A DNA stretch of 64,000 bases. Source: Lutjanus erythropterus (taxonomy: Eukaryota > Chordata > Actinopteri > Lutjaniformes > Lutjanidae). The DNA lies in the NCBI GenBank assembly GCA_020091685.1, contig CM034603.1:29807696-29871695 (forward strand). Direction: 5' to 3'. Under the pieces are notes generated by a model, which searched no databases, had not been told where the DNA came from, and saw only the letters and a list, made by a program, of their open reading frames with translations. Shown here piece after piece: positions 11,167 to 22,343 of the stretch; position 1 is the stretch's first letter; each line of letters opens with the position of its first letter. The position numbers were made by a program, and so were the translations under genes.

Positions 11167-12892
11167 TATCTGTAATTTTTTTTTTATTTAGCTGTTGAGT
11201 CCTTGGGTGATGACAGTATTTTCATAACCTGACACACCAGATGGTTTGTTACAAAGAACCATTGGGGAAGTTGTCCTTAGAAACTTTTTGGAAAAGGGCA
11301 AGCGCTTTCAAAAAAAAAAAGAAAAAAACACTTGGCATGTGATTGGATGAGTCTAACTGGAGCTAACTTCAACCATTCAGATCAAACTCTTGCCAACACT
11401 GGTCAGGAGAAGAGCAAAAACATCTTCTCCACTGAGCAAAGCCTTGTGTCACCAAAAGGGCACAAAAGGATATTGAAGCCCGGCAAGATAGATTCTTGAA
11501 TCCAGCTGCCTCGCAAGGTCAGTGTTTTCACAGCTGAAGGCAGAGCTGTCAGTGTCCTGTGATGCTGTCCCTCTTTTCTGCTTTAAAGACAAACTGATGT
11601 TGAAATTTTCACCTGGTGAAGGATATTTTCCAATATAGTCCATGATAATGAGCTGACTGAAAGATTTGCTGGTTTCATTCAGAGCAGAATGGTGCTGTGA
11701 GACTCATGAAGTGTTGTAATGTGTCCACACTTTGCATGATAGTATATCATTATTGTAACATGTATTTTAAAAATGTAATCCTGCTAAAAGACCCATTTTT
11801 ACTATCTGTAATGTGACTTTTATGTGTAACTTTAATGGATTAAAGTTACCTTTTTTTGTATCCTAATTACATCATTATCATTCATTATTCCCCAGGCCTG
11901 ATTTTATGGTTCATGCGTTGGATTTTATGTGATTTTGTGTGTTTTTTGGACTGGTGGCACCTTTCAGGAGATGGATTGGGAGCTCGCTGCTAGAACATTG
12001 TCTGCAACAGAAAACCCTATGGCAGCTGACAGAGCGTGGAGTGACTGAGGAGGGGGATGCACCGATCCATTATCCATCATTCTGTGTTCGAGTCAGACAC
12101 ACCACTCATGCACATTTGAGTGTGAGTACATGCACATGCACACACACACACACACGCATGCATGCAAAAGAGTAAATACAAGTAGGAACATAGCCTCTCG
12201 CACATGAACTCTCAGTCAATCTCTGTCTCACACACACGCACACACACACTTGACGAAGAGCAAGCTATAATGATGCTCTTACTCATTCAACGCTGAGCAG
12301 AATCTCCTCATTGTGCTGTTGTGATTAATGGTAACTAAAGAGCTTGAATCTTGAATAGAATGAATGCGAGCTAACGACTTATTAATCAAACTGCTATACT
12401 TTAAACAAATAATGCTTTCACTGCATCTCAGCAAGGAGAAATGGAGTGTAATCCCTCTTCTCCTTCTTCTCTCCCTTTCCTGTGCAAAAACATAAACATT
12501 TATTAAATATGTTCTCCGTGTGTGTGCACAGGTATTTTCATGTCTGTTTTGTTTGTGCGCCTGTTTCTGCTTTCGTACAGATGTGGCTCTCCGTGTGTCA
12601 GAGAAGTGCAATGAATGTCTCTGAAGTGTCTGTGTGCTGATAGCAGGGGACAGGTACCATCACTCTTGGCATCATTGGCAGATTAATGAGAGTGCTGTAT
12701 TTAGCTCCTGCCCCGTCTCCCTGCCTGACCTACTGTCAGAGAGTCGTTCCACTCTTGAAACTCACAAAAACATCTTATTTCTTATATGGGTTTTTACCAC
12801 AGGCATAACTCTAACCTTGAAATTTTTTATAGACATGTGGTTGAATGCAACTGGCTAGCAGGCAGCAAGAATTTTTCACAGCTTTACATTTT
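11167..12892. other. intergenic, no gene seen
   Basis: No gene or defined repeat beyond (CA)n tracts at about 12138-12155 and 12230-12249. The frames at 11939-12175 and 12279-12611 owe their length to these tracts or to pyrimidine-rich sequence. Confidence 0.5.
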
Positions 12893-14123
12893 TAGCACGG
12901 TTGGGTACAGAACTTGATGCCTCTGGGCCCAGATCCAAGTACACTTGACCCCAAAGTCCAGTTCATTTGATTAGCGTCAACACTGTGTACCATACTGAGG
13001 CACAGTTTGTTGATCCCTGCTTGGCTCCATTTTAACAGTGGTCTGGAATACGGTTCATGAGTACTTGAGTACGGTTTATGTCAGGTGTGAAAGCTAACCG
13101 TACCAAACAAGGAAGTGGACTGCTTTTGGCATCTTGTGAGTGGCAGGCACCATAGCAATGGCATAAACAAAAGTTGTGTTGATGATGATGTAAGTGTACT
13201 CAGGTACAGAACAACATTACTAATGTGAAAGCTGATCGGCCGGGGAGCGGAGAGAGGGAGCAATCATACTCAGGCACAGTACAAAGCAATCATACCTGTT
13301 AAAACCAAATTACATAATACGGAGTCCCAATTAACTTTAAATCAATCTGTGCCAAATTTGGCTACCTGGGAGCACATCTGGGTGAAAGAGTCATGAAGAA
13401 TTGTGAGAAAAAGTGTGACGTAACCCCTGCAGCTTATTCAAATCACAGTGAGTCAGGGCAATAGCAAGCTGAAAGTGATCATAAGCCTGTCAAAACTTGA
13501 CATAGGTGTTGAGTTTTGAAAAGTTTAACACGTGCACACATGCTGCAGCATTTATCATGGGAAACGGAAAGCTGACCAGAGCACACGTCCAACCAAATAC
13601 AAAAATACTAAATATAATATATAAATGATACATTCATGTAAATAGTCTGTCTTAAAACTAAAGATTGCACTAAGTCCCCTGCAGCAGATGCAGCTAATGT
13701 TAGCACACCTGCAGCCAACGTCTAAAACAGTGTGACTTACTGCAACCCTCCATGAACAACATTAAGTGAGGCACCAACAACTTCAGGTTATTAATTAGCT
13801 CATTGGATAAGTTGTTAGGGCTTTTTTTAACTGTCTTGGTTTACGTTAACTTAGCATTTTTACTAGCATTAGCTAATGAGCTACTGACCAACATGATATT
13901 TAGTATGCTACAACAGTATTTGAGATTTATTATTATGGCCAAAGACTTAGCTGATTGTATACTGTTAACTGGGAAATATTACAGTCTGAGTCTATTTTTT
14001 TTCAATTAAAAATGACATTTTTTTCATTATAAAGAGAGTTAAGCACCAAAAAATGTACTTACCAAATTCCAGGTACCTGTATCTGTACCATATTGGTTCA
14101 AATATGAATGGTACCCAACCCTA
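12893..14123. mobile_element. hAT-type element, about 1.2 kb, decayed
   Basis: The left end reads TAGCACGGTTGGGTAC and the right end GGTACCCAACCCTA. Reversed, the right end is TAGGGTTGGGTACC, so the two are inverted termini with a three-base difference. TAGGGTTGGGTACC is a familiar hAT terminus style in fish. No clean 8-bp target duplication remains, because the flanks are T-rich. The interior has several GTAC-containing blocks (ACGGTT...AACCGTACC near 13070-13105) that may be subterminal repeats or a nested element. No transposase frame is present. Confidence 0.6.
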
Positions 14124-15995
14124 ATTTTTTTTGAGTTTCACTTTGCAGTGTAACTTTTGTTCTGGCCTTTGCCTGTGCACCCTGTAAAAAATACATTTTG
14201 TGGCAAACTTAACCAACCTCATGCATCCCCCACAATGAACCTATTTTCCAACGCCTCTCTTGAGCCATGACCCAGAAAGTACGACCGTGGCTGGGACTCA
14301 CTTCTGAGTCCTGACCCTCTATTTGGGGAACACTGGTCCACAGCACATCTGTATTCAGCCCTGGCTCTGTACTCATATTGTCAATGGCCAGCGCCCAGAC
14401 TCCTGAAGATGGATGAAGCTAAAGCCCAGCCTAATAACCAGTCTATCCCCCCAGGGTGGGTGTAGCACCGCACTCCTCTGTCACCTGGGTCCCTGCACTG
14501 TCTCCATATTGACTTAGGCATTTCATTTTCATGCATTCATATTCATCACCAGACAAACCTTCCCAGCTTCCATGGTCTCTGGGAAACATCTCTTTCTGTT
14601 TCTGCCCTTCTCATTCTCTGCCATTACAATCATCCATCTACTTTGGTGTATATGTCTTCCTATCACAAACTATACCTTTCTTATGCACTGCATCACATAT
14701 CAGAATAATGAGTGTGTGCGTTTGAGTAAATATTGCTCGCCCCATAAAATGCACTTCGCCTTTTCATCCTGAAAGGTCTTCCGTGTGTATACTCTATTCT
14801 CAGTGTTGTTGGCAGCACACAGAACAAGCCACACATCATTTTGTATTTCCTGCCTGTCTCCATTGAAAACAGAGCAAATGTTTTCTTTTTTTTTTTTTTT
14901 TTTCTAGAAGCCAAACGGGAATCAGGAAACAGGAGACAGAGGAGAAATGTAAAGGTCATGGCACACTGGTCATGGAGAGGCAGAAGCTGGTTGGATGTTT
15001 ACAGATCAAAAGTGAAATAACTTTGGGGTCAACTCAAAGAACGCAGAGGATAAAAAAAAAGCATTTAATTAAATACAAGTCGGAGAATACCCCACCTGGA
15101 GAGGTTGCCTTTTTGTTTTGTCTTGAATCAGGTCTTGAATGGAGAAATAGATGAGTGGAGCGATGAAGAAAACAAAATAGAGGTGGGATGCTACACTCGC
15201 AGGCTTAACCACACAGAAAAAAAAAAATAAAACAGGCTGCAGAGAGAATGAGAGGCTCTCTACAATGTGTTTGGGCTCAGTATTGGTATTGGGCTGAGGC
15301 TCTTGAGCTGAAGTAGGCAAGTGCTTGTGTGGCTTTGTGTGGATCATTATCAGAGTGCTGTGTGGGTGAGCGACTGCACGCACATTTGTGTTATCGTATG
15401 CGTGCATTTGTCTCTGTGTGCATTGTGAGGGAGGATGTGCTACAGCAGCAGCACTATTGTTCCTACCTCCCCTCATACTCTTCCTTCCTTCCTCCCCTGC
15501 CTCCCCTCCACCCACCCCCAGGGTGTGGACAGCAAACAGGGACAGATTGCTCCGTGCTGCTCCTGTATTCGGAGATGACCTGTGGAGTCATAGGTGATGA
15601 TGACTGGCCCGGTGAAAAATAAGGCCAGGTGGCTATCATAGGCCTACATAAGCAGCCAGCACCGGGGGCCATGCTGTGCTGTGCCATGTCACACTATAGC
15701 GCCACTCCTCGCCACACCATTAAAAATGACAAATGCTCTCATCAACTGCTTTCCCAAGTTAGCAACCGCTGCCTGATGCTCCTGGAGCACTGTGTCTGCC
15801 CCAGTTCATCTGCCGGCCTTTGCCACAGTTGGAACAACCATTTATTAAGTGTGAGTCACTTTTCATTTACTATGCGTTTGATTTTTGTCATTGTAAAGGT
15901 TAGGAGTTGAATCGCAAAGGGCCAGAAAAGATAAATGCAGTGAAAACAGCTCAGGCTTGTTTGGACAAAAAGCTGCACATACTTAAGAGTGAAGT
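14124..15995. other. intergenic, no gene seen
   Basis: No supported gene. A poly(T) run lies at about 14884-14903 and a C/T-rich tract at 15460-15525. The overlapping frames between 15069 and 15910 on both strands fall in this compositionally biased stretch, lack splice support and do not resemble a known protein. Confidence 0.5.
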
Positions 15996-16682
15996 GTGGA
16001 GAGTTTGGATTATTTAACGGGTAGGGTTGTATGAGGTACTTTTCCATAGTCAATCCATTACCCACAATGGATGGCGGTCGGCGTGCCCCCCAGTTTGGAG
16101 AAGCAGAGAGGAGTACCAGCATGGAAGCTCAGCAATGAACTGCCATGGATGGGGTAAAGAAAAACACATTAAAAAAAGGTCCACCTAATAAAATCAATAT
16201 CAGTTTGAGTGTGTTATACTACTGTACTATATTTATAATATTTTAGCTGCTTTAACTTGGTGTCAGGCAGACTTTTATGTTATCTAAGCCAAATAGCGCT
16301 CTCTCCATACCTATTTAACTCCATGATTGAAATCAGTTATTTTACCCTGCAGTGCTGGACTGTTGCTTCGATCTTTTAGTTTGTTTGTGTTATTGTGTGT
16401 TAAAAGAAGGCTAGTTCTGATTCACAAGTCACACATGAACATAAACAAACTAAGATCAAGGCAGCGGTTGACCAACAACTCTCACAAAATTATGTACTTC
16501 ACCAGTGGAGTTTGGTTTGTTGGAGAGAGTGATATTTGGTTTATGTAACAGCTGTTTCCCATCAGAAAAACTGTCTCATGGCAAGGTAAAGCAGTGAAAA
16601 TATTAATAATACAGTGTTCACATTTTTTTTTCTTTTTTAAGTGGACCTTTTTTAAATGGCTAAAATACATTTTGCTCCTTTT
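15996..16682. mobile_element. TTAA foldback element, copy 2, right end lost
   Basis: The left part follows the family: GAGTTTGGATTATTTAACGG, GGTTGTATGAGGTAC, CAGTTTGGAGAAGCAGAG, then GGTCCACCTAATAAAATC. The centre is inverted around 16390-16460 (TTTGTTTGTGTTATTGTGTG against CACACATGAACATAAACAAA). The right arm is followed through AAGTGGACCTTTTTTAAATGG to about 16682 and then stops, so the terminal TTAA is missing. The left TTAA is not preserved either; boundaries are estimated from the other copies. Confidence 0.7.
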
Positions 16683-18514
16683 TCCTTTTTTTCATACATA
16701 TATTACTGCATGGGACAAAAATGTATATGTGATATAAGATAAGATGTTGTCTGCTACACTGAAAAGTCAACCCTATAAGTTGCAAACTGGACCAAAATTA
16801 ACTTGAAGTCACAAATAATGCTTGTAGGTCTGCCACTTAAAATCAGATTTTCAATGAGCACTGGGAAACTTTCCAGTTTCAGCAGATGCACGAGAAAACA
16901 GACTTCTAATGTCAATCTCTGCACATGCATCATTATGCACAGAGAAGCTCCAACTGTAGGAACAAGAAAAAAAGGGGACTTTAAGATCCACACATGCTAA
17001 CTGTTTAATAAAATGTAGCTGTTCATGTTGTAAGCTACATGATATTTTGAAAACCCTGCTCTTCAGCCCATTCATTAAGTCCATGAAAGTAAAGCAGGTA
17101 AAAAGTATCTGGGCCAGTGTGCTGTGAAGGGACAGCACTGCAGTATTAGGCCACACAGTGGCCCCGGGTGTAACCAGGCCTACTCAGGATCCAGATTAAC
17201 AGCTCCATCCCAATTCTTCAGCTCCAGGGACTTAGGGGGACATATCTAGCCCAAGACAGGTGGTTGGTTCTGGGCTGTAGGGCGGCAACTGCCCCCTTCC
17301 TCTGCTGAAGCAGACCCCGGTCCTCCGTGTCCCTGCGGGGAAAAGCCCATTGTGTGTACCATCTGTTGCAGCACACGCTCACACAAAAGGGGTGACAGGG
17401 GCAAGAGGGGGGAGCTGATGTGTGGTGCCTGTTTAATATCATTAGGAGGTGCAGTTGAATTTGCTGAAGCTATTAAAGAACATTCTCATTGCAAATGGGG
17501 TTTGCTCTTGTCTGACCACAATGGGAGAGTGAAGGTGCCAGACCATGTATTAGCAGACTTCAGACGTTTAGAAAAATTAATGGTTAGCAACATGGGCCAA
17601 GGCCGAAGGTTTCATTTAACCTGGAATAATTCTCCCTCCTCTATAATAGCCCTCATCTAATTGAGCGGTTTGTCACTAAAGATGATGGCGGTGTTGTAAT
17701 TTTGTATCTTCAGTGAACACAACTTAGACAAGGCCAGTATGTGGAAATACTCATTGACCAACAGGTCTGTCAATTTTATTAATTGATGGGGTTACAATGC
17801 CAAACACTAGCTAGCTCACACAGTCACTGTGAAGGAAAAATGGACATAAGAACATTTTCTTCTGGTTAAATAGTTGAATCTGAAGCAGCTGCACTAACAT
17901 CTAACCTTTTGTATGAATAAATCAGAATTTACTTGACATGTGACATGTTTAGTATGTGTCTAAGTCAATATGCTAGCTAGCAAATGATGTTCTGTCATGG
18001 CTGATTGAGTGGGTACAGTTGCAGCAATGTGTTCTTGAATACTATGTCTATTGAGACAAAAAGAAAAGGTTAATTAATGAAATTTAGTGGGGGTTTTTTA
18101 ATGAGTTGCAACTGCCCCCGATTGTGGGGTCACTTGCAACATCTGACTTCCTCCTTTCAAATGACTGTTGTGATCGATATGTCATATGTAGTCATATTAA
18201 TGGTATGAGTAATTAGCAGACAGATGTAAGTTTAATACATACAGACTTGGTTGCTCTAGTCCAAACAATCTCTGAGTAGCGGAGAGAAATACAAAAAGTG
18301 TTGCAGCTGCCCCCAGTCCCCCCTAATTTGGAAAGGAAACAACAGTTCTTCAGGTATACATTATATTACAAATTTTCCTTAATTTTAAGGTGCCAGAGTA
18401 TAAAAATGCATCAAAATAGATCTTGTTTATCAGTGGATGATCCATGGCAGAGTTGGGTTGGGGGAGTTTAGTCAGGCTGTTGTTTAGTTATGAAAATAGA
18501 GAAAAATGCCCAGT
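16683..18514. other. intergenic, possible conserved non-coding segment
   Basis: No gene is recognised. The segment at about 17430-17680 is free of low-complexity sequence and repeats, is rich in ATTAA/TTAAT cores and is open for 102 codons on the plus strand (17352-17660), but that frame has no recognised domain. It could be a conserved non-coding element in the 5' flank. Elsewhere nothing is defined. Confidence 0.35.
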
Positions 18515-18837
18515 ACAGCTACGACGACTGGTTAATTAATTGATTAATTGTCAACTATCCTAATAATCGATTAATAATTTTTAATGTCATTTTTAAAGGA
18601 AGAAAAATCTCCAAATTTTCTGACTTCAGCCTCTAAACTGTGAATATTTTCTGGTTTCTTTAGCCTTTTATGACAGCAAACTGAATATCTTTGTGTTGTG
18701 GAAAAAACAGGACAATTGTAGATGTCACATTGGGTTTTGGGAGACAACATTCTTCACCATGTTCTGACATGGAACAACTAATCAAGACAGGGATTGTGAG
18801 AATAAATGATAATGAAAACAGTCTGACTGCAGCCCTA
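18515..18837. mobile_element. hAT MITE of the TAGGGCTGCA-type
   Basis: The right end reads CTGCAGCCCTA (18827-18837), reversed TAGGGCTGCAG. The left end is diverged (CAGCTACGACGACTGG) but leads into the family's hallmark ATTAATTGATTAATTGTCAAC and ATCGATTAATAATT sequences. Inside, AAATTTTCTGACTTCAGC, GTGAATATTTTCTGGTTTC and CAAACTGAATATCTTTG are the conserved internal blocks of this very common fish MITE, as I know it. Non-coding. The ORF at 18691-18879 lies partly within it and is not a gene. Confidence 0.75.
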
Positions 18838-18917
18838 ATGCCTCGCTCAGTTTTCTTTTTGTGGAAGACATCCTTGTAGTTTTTCTAAATTAAAATTTGA
18901 ATCCACTAAGTTTTAAT

Positions 18918-19140
18918 AATACTCACAAGTGTGAAAGCCATATGGGACATCACAGAGTTTAATAAACTGTTCAACAGCAGCATCATTTTGAACTGCAGCC
19001 TGACGGAGCACTGAGCAGGTCTGCAGCCCTTCAGATCGTCTCCCATGGGAGCCGGCTCGGGTTTGATTTGTGCTCTGGGCTGCAGTAGCCGCAATCACCC
19101 GAGTGGTGACGCTATTTCCCTTCAGTGCAGCGGACGCCGC
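18918..19140 (-). other. possible divergent exon opposite the receptor promoter
   Basis: On the minus strand a GTGAGTAT donor-like site sits at 18918-18925. Upstream of it (in minus-strand sense) two frames stay open through the CpG-rich DNA up to the promoter. One reads ...CSVLRQAAVQNDAAVEQFIK... and resembles soluble-protein sequence. The other starts at an ATG in a good context (CCCATGG) at about 19054. Neither peptide is recognised, and the donor has T at the last exon base. CpG-island promoters are often bidirectional, so a divergent transcript is plausible. The evidence is thin. Confidence 0.2.
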
Positions 19141-19183
19141 TTCAAATAGGTCAAGGAAAAGTTTTGTGTTTTGACAATGCGAG

Positions 19184-19243
19184 GTGGGCGGAGCGGCAGT
19201 GTGCTGATTGGTTGGTGAGTTTCAGCTCCCGGTCGGCGATTGG
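19184..19243 (+). promoter_or_regulatory. core promoter: GC box and two inverted CCAAT boxes
   Basis: A GC box, GTGGGCGGAG, lies at 19184-19193 (GGGCGG at 19186-19191). Two ATTGG motifs, inverted CCAAT boxes, follow at 19207-19211 and 19239-19243, 32 bases apart, about three helical turns. There is no TATA box in front of the coding exon. This fits a TATA-less CpG-island promoter bound by Sp/KLF factors and NF-Y. The start site is not visible but probably lies between about 19245 and 19450. Confidence 0.6.
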
Positions 19244-19256
19244 CCCCGGCGGTCTA

Positions 19257-19405
19257 ATGGGACTGTGAGCAGGCAATGTCGGGTACCCCCCACCCTGCCC
19301 CGCCGCCACCACCACCTCCTCCTCGCACCCCTCAGCCCCTTACACTCCGTCCTTCCCCTAGTGCTGCTGATTGTCACACATTGTTTACTACGGCTTGAAA
19401 TGTGA
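19257..19405 (+). promoter_or_regulatory. three upstream ORFs in the presumed 5' leader
   Basis: Three ATGs precede the receptor start codon. ATG GGA CTG TGA is at 19257-19268. A 40-codon proline-rich frame (MSGTPHPAPPPP...) is at 19276-19398. A bare start-stop, ATG TGA, is at 19400-19405. None overlaps the main ORF and no further ATG occurs before 19523. If transcription starts upstream of 19257 these could dampen or regulate translation; if it starts downstream of 19405 none is transcribed. Confidence 0.5.
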
Positions 19406-19522
19406 CTCACAACACGGGCTATCTGCTGGAGTACCGCGCTGACAACTGAGGAGGGATTCTTTTGACGCGCGCCGTGCGTCTTTGGTTATTTGGGGACAGG
19501 CTGTGGAGACTACCCTTCTGCC

Positions 19523-19583
19523 ATGACAGTGGATTTGTTTGCGCTTTTATGCGTGCTGGTCGTCACATCTTCTGCGATGGAAG
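19523..19583 (+). CDS. ephb1: exon 1 (signal peptide) of a probable EphB-type receptor tyrosine kinase
   Basis: The exon encodes 20 residues plus one base, from MTVDLFALL to SSAME, ending at AAG|GTAAAT (donor at 19584). The start is set by an in-frame stop at 19463-19465, no intervening ATG, and G at -3. Residues 4-18 form a hydrophobic core with Ser at -3 and Ala at -1, a standard signal-cleavage site. The phase-1 break inside GAA G.. would complete a second Glu if exon 2 begins AA. From family knowledge, EphB receptors begin with a short signal-peptide exon split at the Glu-Glu of the mature N terminus, and AMEE is the EphB1 version (EphB3 has LEE, EphB2 VEE). They are membrane receptors for ephrin-B ligands in axon guidance and boundary formation. 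The signal-peptide exon is well supported; the EphB identity is moderate, and EphB1 over its paralogs is tentative. Confidence 0.58.
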
Positions 19584-19789
19584 GTAAATAAGAGATTGGG
19601 ATTATACTTAAATGCTCCTTTTCCAAAGACGCGCTGTGTCTGGGGATGCTCGCAACGCTCTTCTGTTGGGCAGCGTTGCGCCTCCGGCATGTAGGGATAC
19701 AGGGATGTCATACACGTGGATCGCAGCAGATTGCCGTGGTTTATCCCTTTATTTCGGAGCGGCGGTGCTCCCGCTCCGCTGCTTGTCAC

Positions 19790-22083
19790 TGGTGTCCATG
19801 AGAGGAATGATACTCTGTCTGGGTTAAATGTTTTAGCAGCGCACGGTGGTTCACTAGTAGCTCAAATCCGTTTTTCTCACTCTTTAGTCTTCCTCTTTCG
19901 GGAAGCACGGGGCTCTCTAAATTGTGTTATTGTAGATTCTCATTATCCCCTAAGAAATGAGTTTCTCGGCAGGAGTCCCGTCACGTTTTTTCATTAAATG
20001 GTACATATAAAATACTATTACTACAAGCCCCTGAGCATCAGTCTGTGGCATTTTGAATTGCTGAGGCAAACTCTCCCAGATTGTGGATTGCACTGATTTA
20101 AACTCTCCCTGTAATCTGGATTTTATGGTGGGCTAAATTTCTCTCATTCAGTTTTGGAACCACTCTGTTAAAACAGCCTCTCCCCTTTTCTCAGTCTGTC
20201 TCTGTATTTTTCCTCCTCATCCATCTCCATCTCCCTTCTCTCTGGCTTTGTCTTTCTGCATCTCCTCCTATTTCCTCTTTTCTTTCTCACACACATACTC
20301 TCTCTTGTGGACAAGCAGAATAGTGTCACTAGTAGCTAATATCTCCTCAGTTAAACATGTTTTTCATTTCCGCTGTGGGACCCTGGGGACTGAACACTAC
20401 TGTGCTGTAGCCTCAGCAGACGCGTAAGGCTTCTGGATGGATGTGCCGGCAGCATCTTGGATATATAGTGTCTTCTCTCATTTTAGTGTCCATTAGCTCA
20501 TCCTCTCCTATAAAACACATAAACAGGAACACACCAGCCTCCCATGGATGTCTGTATCCACTCCACAAAAAGCCTTCATAAGAAAATTAGAAGCACAAAT
20601 AAAATTAGTTTTCTCACATGCAGCTTTTCTCTTTAATCATTTACACAACTCTGCTCCTGGACTGTTCCCAGCACAGGCAGGCTGTGCTGCTCTGTAATTC
20701 GGCGGCGGCTTTCTTGTTTGTGCTCATCAGATTTCCACACAGCTATGAGGATACCAAGCCCAGGCCCAAATTGCTACCTCTTGTGTGGATGGATATTTTG
20801 AGGTTCAAATGTTTACCCAGTGTGAAATGACAGCAGAAATGTCAATCCAGATAGATGAGTGGAGGAGAGGAAAGAAGGGGTGTGGGATTTCTCCTCTGAA
20901 AAAGATGGGATGAGAAAGAAACAGATGGGCAGGGAGCTGGCCCCTGAGTTACCTCGGTAACAAGGATGAAAGTGATTTCCTTGTTTGGGTCGCTAATTGA
21001 AAGGAGGTTGTCCCATGGGCAGGTTAAAATCTTCACTGATCTGAACTCCAATCTGTTGCTCTTTCATTTTTTTTGTGTTAGGGTGTGTGTGTGTGTGTGT
21101 GTGAAAGAAAGAGAGTGTGGAGCCATTGACCACATTATCCCTGCCTTTCCTGATGCTCTTAATCTTATTACGAGTCCAAGCCGCTAATCACAAAGAGTCA
21201 GAGATCTGTGTGTGTGTTTGTAACTTTAGAGTAAGGACCATATGGGCACACACTCGCGGTGACCTGAACGAATTATTTGATCTTCTGTGCATGCACCCAT
21301 AGTAAACACCACTCACAGCATTGATGAATTGATGAACTGCGGGAAGAAAGCCATAAGGAGGAGTATGGATGGATGAGACAGCCAATCATTATAGAAAAAT
21401 GAGCTGAAGCTTGAGTATGCAGTGGTGTGTGTATTATAAAAGTATGTGTTTGTGTGTCTGAATGAGGATCAAAGTGTAAAGTTGGTTATGGATGACTCAT
21501 GTCATGTCGCTGCCCCTTTATGGGTGAAAACAACCACACTGAGTCCGAGGTCTGTGCCATTTTAGTCGCATAAAATAAGAAAATTATATCTGTTTAGCTA
21601 TTAGGAGATCAGCGTCGTTACGTAGAAAAAATTAAAGAAAAACGGGTCCTTTCAGTCTGCCTCCATCAAGCTGGATGGACCTGACTTATATAACTATCTT
21701 AATGACTCTTCAGGTAATACTTTTCAGACATATGTCACTTTTTATATTGTTAAGGTACTTTATCTGGCTGTTTTGGTGCTGTTGAACCAAACTCCATTCT
21801 AAAAGCAGGTGTTTTATGGTAGGCTCATATTTTTTCACAGTAAAAACTTTAGTTACACCATCACACAGACTCCTTTCTGATTCGCTTTGATCTGCAGGCA
21901 CAATCGACACACATCATGTGCTCAGTAACATCATTAACTAACCTGTGGCTGTCTGATGGGCAGGGGAGGAAAAATAAAAATAAAAAGGGCACCGGCGTCT
22001 GATGCAGTTATGGTGAAACAGTTCCAATACTTGGTTTAGACTAGTAAAACAACTATTTTGCAGCCTTTATGGCAGTGCATTAT
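19790..22083. other. intronic, no gene seen
   Basis: No gene or defined transposon. There is a pyrimidine-rich tract at 20170-20300 and a (GT)n run at 21083-21103. Frames in 19547-19997 lie in the CpG island and are shadows of its composition. Confidence 0.5.
21083..21103. repeat. (GT)n microsatellite
   Basis: An uninterrupted GT run of about ten repeats in the presumed intron. Confidence 0.9.
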
Positions 22084-22170
22084 ATTTTATCTACTGGAAG
22101 GCACCCTAGACTGCACCTTTTCACATTTTGTCCACTGGAAAGGCACCCCAGAGGGAACTTTATCATGTTT
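22084..22170. repeat. 43-44-bp tandem duplication
   Basis: Two adjacent units share the pattern TTTATCTACTGGAAGGCACC / TTGTCCACTGGAAAGGCACC, then CTAGACTGCACCTTTTCACA / CAGAGGGAACTTTATCATG. A third unit begins (TTTGTCTGAG) and fades. This looks like a decayed short tandem array of a type seen in teleosts. Confidence 0.6.
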
Positions 22171-22271
22171 TGTCTGAGTCTGCTAGTACTGTGATGAAAT
22201 GTTTGCCACAGACGCATACTGACTTGTCAATTTTACAGTGCTTGTTTTCACCTAAAGGAGGTGTGGTTGTT

Positions 22272-22343
22272 CTCAAGACAGGGATGTGCCATTGTAAATA
22301 AGAATTTGTTCTTAAAAATTTGCCTGGTTAAATAAAGGTACAA
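22272..22343 (+). repeat. retroposon-like 3' tail
   Basis: The segment ATTGTAAATAAGAATTTGTT, then TTGCCTGGTTAAATAAAGGT, closely resembles the 3' tail shared by fish LINEs and their SINE partners, with an AATAAA signal. Only the tail is seen, as expected of a 5'-truncated retroposon insertion. Assignment is from memory of the motif. Confidence 0.45.

Larger units (their letters stand above)
19020..19780. promoter_or_regulatory. CpG-rich island spanning promoter and exon 1
   Basis: By eye, CG dinucleotides are concentrated here (for example GACGCGCGCCGTGCG near 19464-19478 and GGAGCGGCGGTGCTCCCGC near 19757-19775), against CpG-poor DNA on either side. This is the only such cluster of its size near a supported coding exon. 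It marks the promoter of the gene starting at 19523. Confidence 0.7.

Noticed and set aside
15069..15515. 148-codon minus-strand frame
   Set aside because: Low-complexity source sequence, poly-phenylalanine from an A-run, and overlapping frames on the other strand.
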